Source of the DNA: Methanosarcina barkeri 3
Lineage (GTDB): Archaea > Halobacteriota > Methanosarcinia > Methanosarcinales > Methanosarcinaceae
Length of the DNA: 64,000 nucleotides
NCBI RefSeq assembly: GCF_000970305.1
Contig: NZ_CP009517.1
Location: forward strand, 434,001-498,000
Reading direction: 5' to 3'
Under the pieces are notes generated by a model that ran no database searches, was not told the origin of the DNA, and was given only the letters and a program-made list of their open reading frames with translations. Of the stretch, positions 7,252 to 16,500 are shown one piece after another. The position numbers and the translations under genes were made by a program. The first letter of the stretch is position 1. Each line of letters starts with the position of its first letter.

Positions 7252-9495
7252 CTACACTGGGATTCTGTCCGATAGTTGCGCTCTTGATGATATATTCTCA
7301 GACGAGTCAATTAACTGAACTTTTTGAATTGCTATACTTAATCCTCTTGTATCATTATTTTTTAGCTCCGGAAAGTCACATGGTCTTTCAGCGCCTTCAG
7401 GTATATTCAAAACAATTGTATTCTTCCCCTTGTTTAAGGTAATCGGGATATTTACTGTGCTTAAATTAGCGTTGATAATTTGTTTACTCTGGAGAGTTTT
7501 GCCGTTATACACCTCGAGTGTTTTTGGTGAATGAAAACAGCATGTGCTAAGTTTTAATACTGCATTTTCAGCAACACCTGAATAAACCGATAAGGTAGCC
7601 TTGTTTGACATCCATCTGGTTATTGTGCCTCCCCAATTCTCCGGGTTATTCCATCCATCACCTAAAAGCATAAAGGGCCGGATTGTTTCATCTGGAACAC
7701 TGTAAACAATAAGTTCGTCTTCGGCATATACATCAGGTTCGGTTTTAAGGGTCTTATTCAGTAAATCGCTTACAAAATCGAGCTGCTCACTGGACAATTG
7801 ATCTTTGTGGACAATGACATACCTTATATTATAGGCATTCAAGACCGAAGCGCCTATCTCATTAACATCTTCCTGTAAAATGTCTTTGGTCCCAAGGGAA
7901 TAATACTTCAATTCTTTAATAAGCGGGGTCTCTCTTTGAAATTTATTGACATTAGGTGGGTACCTTGCTGCATATCCACCGACAAGAGCTTTATTGTGAA
8001 TTGTCTGATAGTACAGGTACTGAAAATCCATATATCCTGCGTTAGAGTTTTGCGGAACTTCCAGTACTGCGTAGTTATCCTTATCGTTACTAATTTTATG
8101 GTAAAAGTCAGGAACATTTACCTGCGTGGTCGGATACGGAATAGACAGGTATTCAAAAACTAGCAGGAAACCTACTATTGCAAAGATAAGTTTTTTTCTT
8201 TTGGGTTTATACTTCAATAATTCCGAAAAACCGTACCCTGCTAGGACGGAATACCCAAGGGTTGCAATAACAAAAAACCTGCCAACTGTCCTGCAGTTTT
8301 TCAGGAAAGGAATCGTATTGTATAGTATCTGATATGGAAGCTGAATTTTCAGGTTTGAGTCCGTGAAGGTAACTGCTCCGTTAAAGTGTAATATGGGTCC
8401 TAAGCTAATTATTGTAAAGAAAAATGTAGATATTAACCAGAACTTTATGTCAGGCTTTCTCTTTGATTTCAGGAGTGCAAGAGCTGAAAGCCCGAGAACA
8501 ATATATCCTATAAAGTTCACTTTTTCAGCAAACCAGCTTGGTATACTGGAATATAAGTCTAAGGTAAACTGACCGAAAAACGAATGTAAATGCGAAGGCA
8601 GGAAAAAGCTCATCAAATCATTTGATAAGTTCGGAATCTCAGAGGCACTTGGCTTTAAGTAGTTCTGGTCCGAAAGAGCAATAAGTATCTCGTTAATGGT
8701 CAAAGGCAATACTCCGATAAAAGCGACCCCGCCAAAAAAGAAGTATTTTTCAATTATTTGTTTCATAGAATAAGTAAAATTTTTTCTGGCTTTTAGAGTC
8801 AGGTAAAAATCATAGAAAAATACCAATCCTGCAAAGATCCCCATAAAGACCAGATACTGCAGGTCGCTCATTGCTACCAGAACAAAAAAGATTCCTGCAA
8901 CGATTGGGTTCTTGACCCCTTCTTCTTTAACTGTTTTCATGAGATACAGCGCACAGAAGGGTATCCACTCAACCGTCGCTGCTCCAAAAAAGTATAGTCC
9001 TCTGGAAAAATGGTATGGAGAAAATGCGAATACAATTCCTGCAATAAAGGCAGCATATTTATTGTCCGTAAGATATTTTACCAGGAAATACGAACCGATA
9101 GCTCCTATTATAAAAGTTAAGAGCCATAATATCGTGTATATGACGTGAAGTTCCAAAAAGGGTGACATCAATACGTAGAGAATTTGATTGAAGGCTGATG
9201 AAAAGGGCATTGATTCTATCCCATTCGGATAAAAAAGAAGATTGTCGTGCGTCAAAGCCGCTAAATCAGTTTCCTTTATTGCTATTTTTGTGTACCATAA
9301 GATTCTCATCCACTGAAACGAATCCGCTCCCGTTCCAGGAATATCGGTTTTTATCTTAAAAAAGACAGGATAAGTAAGAATAATTGTCAAAAGAGTATAT
9401 GAGATTCCTACTAGAGAAAACTCCCTTAAGTTGTTAAAGTATTTATTCTTAAAATTTCGATTTTTTTCCGGGTTAGATGTTATTCTTATTTCCAT
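7252..9495 (-). CDS. Large polytopic membrane protein, GT-C-like
   Basis: A 747-residue protein with about 10-12 membrane segments in the first 430 residues and a soluble C-terminal part of about 300 residues. Its layout (TM1, then a loop GTGADSFQWMRILWYTK, then repeated hydrophobic segments) is that of GT-C type glycosyltransferases and YfhO-like proteins, which transfer sugars from lipid carriers outside the membrane. ATG 9495 is preferred over 9522 because GGGAGAT lies six bases upstream. It is last in a minus-strand series with a methyltransferase, a flippase-like protein and a GT2 enzyme, which supports a role in surface glycan assembly. The substrate is unknown. Confidence 0.6.
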   Translation of the reverse strand: MEIRITSNPEKNRNFKNKYFNNLREFSLVGISYTLLTIILTYPVFFKIKTDIPGTGADSFQWMRILWYTKIAIKETDLAALTHDNLLFYPNGIESMPFSSAFNQILYVLMSPFLELHVIYTILWLLTFIIGAIGSYFLVKYLTDNKYAAFIAGIVFAFSPYHFSRGLYFFGAATVEWIPFCALYLMKTVKEEGVKNPIVAGIFFVLVAMSDLQYLVFMGIFAGLVFFYDFYLTLKARKNFTYSMKQIIEKYFFFGGVAFIGVLPLTINEILIALSDQNYLKPSASEIPNLSNDLMSFFLPSHLHSFFGQFTLDLYSSIPSWFAEKVNFIGYIVLGLSALALLKSKRKPDIKFWLISTFFFTIISLGPILHFNGAVTFTDSNLKIQLPYQILYNTIPFLKNCRTVGRFFVIATLGYSVLAGYGFSELLKYKPKRKKLIFAIVGFLLVFEYLSIPYPTTQVNVPDFYHKISNDKDNYAVLEVPQNSNAGYMDFQYLYYQTIHNKALVGGYAARYPPNVNKFQRETPLIKELKYYSLGTKDILQEDVNEIGASVLNAYNIRYVIVHKDQLSSEQLDFVSDLLNKTLKTEPDVYAEDELIVYSVPDETIRPFMLLGDGWNNPENWGGTITRWMSNKATLSVYSGVAENAVLKLSTCCFHSPKTLEVYNGKTLQSKQIINANLSTVNIPITLNKGKNTIVLNIPEGAERPCDFPELKNNDTRGLSIAIQKVQLIDSSENISSRAQLSDRIPV

Positions 9496-9590
9496 GAAAT
9501 TATCTCCCGTCTTTCTGAACATTTATCATTTATTTTTTAAAGTAAATCTAAAATAATAAGTGAATATTAATAAAAAGTAAATGTTAATAC

Positions 9591-10175
9591 TTATTTTTTG
9601 CACAGAGCCATAGTCCAGGGAAATGGTCTTCGAACTTCCAGCACATCGAAATAGGTATCTATTAAACTCACGAACTTTCCTGAACTCCAATTCTGGACAT
9701 GTTCAGGGTCATTCCCCAGACGTGCTAAGTTTTTACCCCTAAAAAAGTTCATTGCACGGAAATAAGGTTCATTGGGAACACTAAGAATACAGTAATTTTT
9801 AGTTATTCGTCTTATTTCCCGAAGAGCTAAATCAGGTCTTTCAAGATGTTCCAGTACTTCGGTTGCTATAACAAGATCAAAACTATTTTCTTTAAACGAA
9901 ATTTCATATATGCTGCCTGAACAAAATTCACACTCTGGATTTTTCTCCTTTGCAATTCTCAAAGCATTTCTGGAGATATCAACGCCTGTTATTTTCGGGT
10001 AATCAAGGCAATTAATAACAAATCCTTCCCCACAGCCTATATCAATAACACTGTTTATATTTTTCAAAGTAGCGGAAGTTTCCTTTAAGTTATTCATAAA
10101 ATTGGATATCACTATACCCATCAGCGGATTTTTAGAGTTGTATTTTTTGTAATTTCTACTCTGGTTCTGGTCCAT
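9591..10175 (-). CDS. Class I SAM-dependent methyltransferase
   Basis: A 194-residue Rossmann-fold methyltransferase. Motif I is VIDIGCGEGFV (about residues 43-53), the acidic ribose-binding residue is in ITGVDISRNAL, and the post-I/motif II region is FDLVIATEVLEHLE (about 105-118). The family includes many small-molecule and glycan methylases. It sits between two membrane or glycan-related genes on the same strand, with 95 bases to the next gene, so a role in modifying a lipid-linked sugar is likely but unproven. Confidence 0.8.
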   Translation of the reverse strand: MDQNQSRNYKKYNSKNPLMGIVISNFMNNLKETSATLKNINSVIDIGCGEGFVINCLDYPKITGVDISRNALRIAKEKNPECEFCSGSIYEISFKENSFDLVIATEVLEHLERPDLALREIRRITKNYCILSVPNEPYFRAMNFFRGKNLARLGNDPEHVQNWSSGKFVSLIDTYFDVLEVRRPFPWTMALCKK

Positions 10176-10593
10176 CTAGCCACACCTATATTAAAATGCG
10201 TTTTTAGTTTTATTTCTTCTTAATATTCAGTTTTAATTTTTTATTCTTAATAGCCCGGTTATTTTGAATTTTTGTCAGTTACTTTGACTTAATTCTTAAT
10301 ATTCGTATTCAACCTATCCATCCTCAACGTCTGTCTTTAATTCGTCAATTCCGTCTTTAATTCCCTAACTCTATCCTTAATATCTATTCTTAGTATCTGT
10401 CTTTAATTTCTCAATATTTGTCTTTAATTCCTCAATATTTGTCTTTAATTCCTCATATCCACTCTTAATATCTGTTCTCAATATTCTTTCTTAATATCCT
10501 TTTTCGATATTCTTATTCAATTCCCTTTTTCAGTATTTTTCCTTAACACGTTCTCGATACCCTTTTTATAACAGTTCAATCTGTCTTGAAATT
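10176..10593. repeat. Intergenic region with degenerate CTTTAATTC repeats
   Basis: About 420 bases with no gene. From about 10320 to 10540 it is made of imperfect copies of a unit of about 19 bases, TCTTTAATTCCTCAATATT, decaying towards its ends. It separates the flippase-like gene from the methyltransferase, so the two may be separately transcribed. Confidence 0.6.
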
Positions 10594-11487
10594 TTAGGGC
10601 TTTTTTCTTAAAGTGAGCATGAACCCAAATACTGCTGGTAATAGTGTAGTTAAGAGATATAGAACTATAGAGCAGGAAAATCCATATGCAGAACTTTCAT
10701 TCAACAACTTGAATATAGTGACGCTTACAAATTCTCTAACTCCAAATCCTGATATTGAAATTGGAAAATTTCCCAAAACTACTACTATTGGAAGGGAAAA
10801 TGTCAACAAACCGTTTAATTCGGGATTTAAGGATTTTATAACTATCCAGTATACAAGTAGATTCAGTAAATAATATACAAGAGTTAATGCAGAAACAGAA
10901 AAAATAGCTTTTTTATTTCGAGTAATCTCTTTTATCGTTTTAATATAATTTTCTTTGAATTCGCTTTTTTTAGAAAATAACCCGAAAATAAGAGTTACGA
11001 CCTTTTCATTTGTGATAACGAACATGCCAGTGATAAAAATCATTATCATCGGCGTCATTATATAGATTAAATTTCTATCTTTGAAAAAGAAAACTATGGA
11101 TAGTACACTTAAAACCAGAAGACAGATCATATCTATAACTCTGTCCATTACTACGGTTGGTATGCTTCTGGAGCTCTCAGCATCTAAGTAAAAAGCTCTT
11201 GAAACTTCTCCTGCCCTGCCTGGAGTAAGAGCTCCGTAAAAATTACCTATCAATATTATTTCAAGTGATCGTTTTACCGGGATTTGAACATTTATACAAC
11301 TGAGCAGAACCTGCCATTTTATACCTTTCATCAGGTACATCAGAACAATAAAAGGTAATGAGAGAGAAAGCAATGCCAGATTCATCTGGGTAAAAGTCTC
11401 GTAAATTGTCCGCAGGTCAAGTTTGGCTATAAGGTAAAGCATTAAACCCGAAGTGACAACGATTTTACATGCTGTTTTCCAGTTCAT
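10594..11487 (-). CDS. UPF0104/LPG-synthase-TM-like membrane protein (flippase-like)
   Basis: A 297-residue integral membrane protein with about 7-8 membrane segments. The family signature is GNFYGALTPGRAGEVSRAFYL (about residues 80-101, two overlapping pieces), with later VMDRVIDMICLLVL and the C-terminal SISGFGVREFVS. Members of this superfamily (the membrane part of lysylphosphatidylglycerol synthase, AglD/AglR C-terminal domains) are proposed to move or anchor lipid-linked sugars. The gene overlaps the end of the GT2 gene by 23 bases, so the two are translationally coupled and likely act together. Confidence 0.8.
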   Translation of the reverse strand: MNWKTACKIVVTSGLMLYLIAKLDLRTIYETFTQMNLALLSLSLPFIVLMYLMKGIKWQVLLSCINVQIPVKRSLEIILIGNFYGALTPGRAGEVSRAFYLDAESSRSIPTVVMDRVIDMICLLVLSVLSIVFFFKDRNLIYIMTPMIMIFITGMFVITNEKVVTLIFGLFSKKSEFKENYIKTIKEITRNKKAIFSVSALTLVYYLLNLLVYWIVIKSLNPELNGLLTFSLPIVVVLGNFPISISGFGVREFVSVTIFKLLNESSAYGFSCSIVLYLLTTLLPAVFGFMLTLRKKP

Positions 11488-12406
11488 AACTATCGTACTT
11501 TATAATATAGTCATCATTGTTTCTCGAATTTGTGATCAGTTCTCCTATAAGGCCAAGGGATATAAATTGAGCTCCAAGAACCGTGATTAATATGCTCAAC
11601 ATCAACAGAGGTCTGTCTCCTATCCTGATGCCTCTGAGCCATAAAGAGACAAGATGCAGGTTTATGATTACTGCTGAGAATATTAATAAGAGTCCTATAC
11701 CTCCAAAGATATGAAGGGGTCTTTTCTTGTATAGGTTCAAGAACGTGACTGTAATCAGATCCAGAAAGCCTTTAAAAAGCCTTTCAACTCCGTATTTTGA
11801 TTTTCCATGGACTCTGGGATGGTGTTCGACTTCGATTTCTCCAACAGTGTATCCTCTCCAGTGAGCTAGAGCTGGAATATAGCGATGAAATTCTCCATAT
11901 AGTCTTACATTTTTTACGACATAGTTTCTATAACCTTTGAATCCACAGTTGAAGTCATGAATTTTGACTCCTGTAATACATCGAGTCAATGCATTGAAGA
12001 ACTTTGAAGGAATAGTCTTTGAAATAGGGTCCTGTCGTTTACTCTTCCAGCCTGAAACCATATCATATTCTTCTAATTTTTCAAAAAATCTCGGGATTTC
12101 TTTAGGGTCGTCCTGTAGATCTCCGTCCATAGTAATAACAAAATCTCCCTGTGATTTCTTGAACCCGCAGGAGAGAGCCGCAGCTTTTCCATAATTCCTC
12201 TGAAATCCTACAATCTTAACTCTATTATCCTTAATTGCCTTTAACTTCTTTAAAGTATCATCTATAGACCCATCATCTACGAAAATGATCTCAGATGTCT
12301 TTCCAAGTCTGGAAAGAACTACATTCAATTGATTATATAATTCCCCTACGTTTTCTCCTTCATTGAAAACCGGGATTACAATTGAGAGATCCAGTTTATC
12401 GGACAT
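11465..12406 (-). CDS. Family 2 glycosyltransferase, DPM1/GtrB-like
   Basis: A 313-residue polyprenyl-phosphate glycosyltransferase. The GT2 domain shows the nucleotide-binding FVDDGSIDDT (residues 42-51), the metal-binding TMDGDLQDDP (92-101) and the acceptor-side FNCGFKGYR. Two C-terminal membrane helices follow (about 230-290), as in GtrB and dolichol-phosphate mannose synthases. It would charge dolichol phosphate with a sugar on the inner face of the membrane. The next gene, overlapping by 23 bases, is a flippase-like protein, a natural partner. Confidence 0.88.
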   Translation of the reverse strand: MSDKLDLSIVIPVFNEGENVGELYNQLNVVLSRLGKTSEIIFVDDGSIDDTLKKLKAIKDNRVKIVGFQRNYGKAAALSCGFKKSQGDFVITMDGDLQDDPKEIPRFFEKLEEYDMVSGWKSKRQDPISKTIPSKFFNALTRCITGVKIHDFNCGFKGYRNYVVKNVRLYGEFHRYIPALAHWRGYTVGEIEVEHHPRVHGKSKYGVERLFKGFLDLITVTFLNLYKKRPLHIFGGIGLLLIFSAVIINLHLVSLWLRGIRIGDRPLLMLSILITVLGAQFISLGLIGELITNSRNNDDYIIKYDSYELENSM

Positions 12407-12638
12407 TTACCGTTTTCTCCTAAACAGTGTTTCACTTCATCAATAAAATTGCAACTTAAGGAATTCAGAAACTATGCGAATATCCATCAGATTTTAATTT
12501 AGAGCTAGTTTTAATATAGAGGAAAATTTGATTTAAGATTGGAAACGAATTGAAATAAAACCTTTCTTATAACTGTATTTTTAAGCTAAATGTATTTTTA
12601 AGCCGAGCCAAATTCTTTATAAAATTTATTACAGTAAT

Positions 12639-12712
12639 GGCACGGAGGCTCACGAATACCCAACCTTAAGGCCGAGGATGAGTGAACCCTTTCCTCTTTG
12701 TTTTTTTCTTTA
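12639..12712 (+). ncRNA. Candidate small non-coding RNA
   Basis: A GC-richer island in a very AT-rich gap. A TATA-like TTTATAAAAT at 12616-12625 is about 20-25 bases before GGCACGG at 12639. GGCTCAC (12647-12653) can pair with GTGAACC (12692-12698) with one mismatch, enclosing the palindrome CCTTAAGG. A T-rich run (about 12700-12712) follows, as in archaeal terminators. No similarity to a known RNA family was recognised. This is inference from base composition and signal spacing only. Confidence 0.3.
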
Positions 12713-12717
12713 AATAT

Positions 12718-12853
12718 CTAAACCATATCTTCCTTTATAGAGATCTAAGCCATATCTTCCTTTATAGAGATCTAAGCCATATCTTCCTTTATAGAGATCT
12801 AAGCCATATCTTCCTTTATAGAGATCTAAGCCATATCTTCCTTTTATAGAGAT
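12718..12853. repeat. 27-bp tandem repeat, five copies
   Basis: The unit CTAAGCCATATCTTCCTTTA with TAGAGAT is repeated head to tail at 12718, 12745, 12772, 12799 and 12826; the first copy has one change and the last an extra T. No spacers separate the units, so it is not a CRISPR array. It directly follows the candidate ncRNA. Confidence 0.9.
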
Positions 12854-13562
12854 AGTAAATCGGATAGAAAACCGAGGTCAAAATTTCAATCACTGATATT
12901 AAAGAAACTTTGTTAAAGGGTACTTATCATTTGTCTCCAAGTAATAGGGCGGGCATCCTGAAGCATACATCATCCTTAACGAGGGTGACCGCTTGCAATT
13001 TGATTTTTGCGTTTTCAAACTAATTTATCTATTATCTCCGAAGCTTCTTGTTCTATAAAATAAACCTAAATAAAGATTACTGGTGTAAAAACAATCTTTA
13101 ACTTTACTAAAAGTATCTCATTGAAATTATCTAAAAAGAAATAAAATTACTCTCATATAAAAGTTAAGATTTAATTATAATCTTATAAAATTATTTTTGC
13201 TAAAATAATATCTTCGGTTATTGAAACAAGGTTTTACATTCGATTATCGAGTCAAGTTTGATGTCGGAAAATTGTAAAGCATATAAAAAATAACAAAGTA
13301 GAGAAAAACGAAAAATTAGAAATATGAAAAAGAAATGAGAATATGAAAAAGAAATGAGAAATATAAACATTAAATCAAAATACATTAAGTTAAAACATTA
13401 AGTTAGAACATTAAGTTAAAACATTAAATCAAAACATTAAATCGAAACATTAAATCGAAACATTAAATCGAAGCATGGAAATAGGAATAGAAAATAGAAC
13501 GGAAAATGAAACGGCAATGAAATAGATAATAAGCTTTTTAAAAACAATAGGCTCTAGAAATT
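12854..13562. other. AT-rich intergenic region downstream of the giant helicase
   Basis: About 700 bases with no gene seen. A second GC-richer patch lies at about 12948-13010 (GGGCGGGCATCCTGAAG and following), unexplained. At about 13380-13480 there are seven or eight imperfect 14-base copies of ACATTAAATCGAAA. This is the 3' side of the minus-strand helicase gene. Confidence 0.5.
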
Positions 13563-16500
13563 TCAATTTTCTGAAAGACTTGCTTTATTCAAAAAATAAA
13601 TCATTTCATTAGGCATGAGAGTTAGTTCCTCATTTTTGATTCCTGTCTGTACAAGCTTTTCGATTCGTTCCTTTGTGTTTTTACGTGTGGTTTTTATCCC
13701 TAGCACTCTAGAAGTCTGGACAATAAGATCTTCAAGAGGAGTTGAGTACTGGTTATATAGCACAAAACGGATAGCTTCTTTTATTTCCTCGTCACAGATC
13801 CACTCGATTTTTGCAGATTCTTCTCCCTCACGCCTGCGCAGAAGGCAGGCAGGTTTTGAAACCGGCCAGTAGAACTCACCTTTGACCCTGATTTTTCCAG
13901 AACTTTCGGCAAGAGCTGCAACATCAACTATGCGCTGCTTGATTTTTCCGAGCATACGGGAAACTCCTGTATCCGATTTTATTCGCTGCTGCAGGAGTTG
14001 CGCGTGAATGGGACCTTCACACGCTACAATTCGCAGAATTGCCTCTTCAAGCTGCTTATCCGAAACCTCAGAAAGATCACTGGTTTTCGTAAGTCCTGAG
14101 GAAAGACAGGCCTGGTAAAGAGGTACGGAAGCTTCAAGTGAACTGATTTTCCCGGACAGCTTTTCATCCTCTTTTTTTGAATTATCCGGTTCAGACTTTT
14201 CTCCTGGAATTTCCAGGATTTCGACAATTCCAGGCCCTGTATTACAGGCTCTGAGTTCTAAGGAGCTTCCGATACCAGGTTTTTTAGAGAATTTTCCTGT
14301 TTTTTCAGTCGGGATTAAAGATAGGGGTGTCTTTGGAGTTCTGGCTTCGGTTTCAAACATATGTCCGAGAGCAGGCTCATTTAACCGGGTTTCAGTTCTC
14401 CTTTTTATGTCGCGCTCAATTGCAGGCTCGGCTTCATGCTCACTTTGAGTTTCTGAGTCCCATGTCCCTGGGTAACTGTTATCTCCATCTGCATAATCCT
14501 CTTCTTCGAATTCCGGCTCGGATTCAAAATAGTTTTCTGAGCCGTAAATGTACGCAAACTCATTAAGTCGCCTGCGTTTTTTCTTCTTTTCACGGACTGC
14601 ACTGAAGTCGATCTCAGGATAAGCCTGATAAAAACTCATTTTTTCAGGTTCTGGCTCAGGTATCAGTTTGGCTTTATTTCCCTTATAGCGGGAATCTACA
14701 CTGAACTTGAGGATCTTTGATTTTTTTAATCTTCTTACAGGCTTCTTGCAGGAGTTTTCATCGGCTACCAGAGCCATTGATCTGGCTCTTATATCCATTT
14801 CTGGCAGGAAATCTATATCTGAAGCTGTAAGTCCTTCCTCCAGTTTAAAAACTGGATAAGGCTCTTCAGCTTCGACTTCAAAGGAGGGCTCTGGAAGAAG
14901 TTCAGCATCAAAAGTTTCCGAAAAACAGGCTCTATTATAAAATTGATTTTCAAACTCATCCGCACCTTCGAATTCATCCCCATCTTCGAATTCATCCGCA
15001 CCTTCGAATTCATCTCCATCTTTACTCTCCACACTCATTGCAGGCAAAGCAGGAACCGGGGATAAACCCTGATTTGCAGGATAACTGGAAAATTTTCCGG
15101 AAGGTCTGCCTGCAGGACTTCGGTTCACACACTCAGCCCAGGCAGAAGGATCTTTAATCCTTGAAGTTCCGGATACGATATCGTTTTTTGCCTGCACTTT
15201 TGCCTGTTTTACGGTCATTTTCACAGCCTTAAGCAGCTTTTCCCTGCTCTCTTTCGGATGTAAGTACCAGTCCGTTGACCAGATCCGGTAAATCTTCCAG
15301 CCCAGCTCTTCAAGTACCTGCTGGCGCAGGCGGTCGCGGTCCCGTGCGACATGCAGGGAATAATAGCTTGCTCCATCGCACTCAATTCCAAGCAAGTACC
15401 TCCCTGGATGGGATGGGTCAGGGACTGCAAGGTCAAGTTTGTAACCCGCACAGCCGATATGCCTGTGGACTTCGCAGCCGTTTTCTGCCAGGAAATCGTA
15501 AACTGCCTCTTCAAAAGGTGAACCGAGTTTTTCTCTGAGGTATGCAGGTAAGGGAAGCCTGCCGCTCTCTGCAAACTCAAGGAAGGCTTTAAAGGCCCGA
15601 AGCCCGAAAGGTGAGTTTTCATCCAGTTTCAGGTCCCTTGATGTAAAATTTGCAAAAACAACGCATTTTTCCCTGGCCCTTGTAATAAGAACATTCAGAC
15701 GCCTTTCTCCTCCATCACGATTAAGAGGGCCGAAGTTAAGTGAAAGCTTTCGGTTGCCGTCAAAGCCAAAACCTACACTCAACAATATAATGTCCCTTTC
15801 ATCGCCCTGGATGGTCTCAAGATTCTTAACAAAGAAGTGTTCACCTTTTCCGTTTCCAGAATTAAGATCAAGTCCAGGATTTTCTTTAAGTAGAGCCTCA
15901 ATTTCTTTCTGAATAGCTTCCTGCTGCTTTATATTGAAAGTCCCGACACCAAGGCTTTTATCAGGATATCTGCTCAATTGTTCAAAAACTGCCCTTGCAA
16001 CAGCTCTTGCCTCTACCCGGTTTACCCCACTTTTGCCTCTATCATAAAACGCATCCGGAAGATGTATAAATTTCAGCCCGAGCTTTTCGTCTTTTTGCAT
16101 GGGAGAGGGATAAACATAGAGACGGTTATCATAAAACTCCTGGTTTGAGATTGCAATCAGGGACTCATGCCTGCTCCTGTAGTGCCAGCGCAGGGTCTTT
16201 ACCGGAAAACTGCGTTTGCACACATTCAGGATACTCTCCATATCCCCGGCTGTAACACAGTCATCAGGCTCACTTTCCGGAGAATCAAGTATGGTATCAA
16301 AAAATTCGGTTGGGGGAAGTTGTTTTGAATCCCCCATTACCACGACCTGCTTTCCGCGCAGGAGAGCTCCAACTGCATCTTCGGGTCTGACCTGGCTGGC
16401 TTCATCAAAAATAATCACATCAAAACGGGTGCTTCTGGGATCAAGGTACTGGGCAATGGAGAGTGGACTCATCAGGAAACATGGCTTGATTTTTTGGATC

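Noticed and set aside
12718-12853. Possible CRISPR-like array
   Set aside because: The 27-bp units are directly adjacent, with no spacers, so it is an ordinary tandem repeat.
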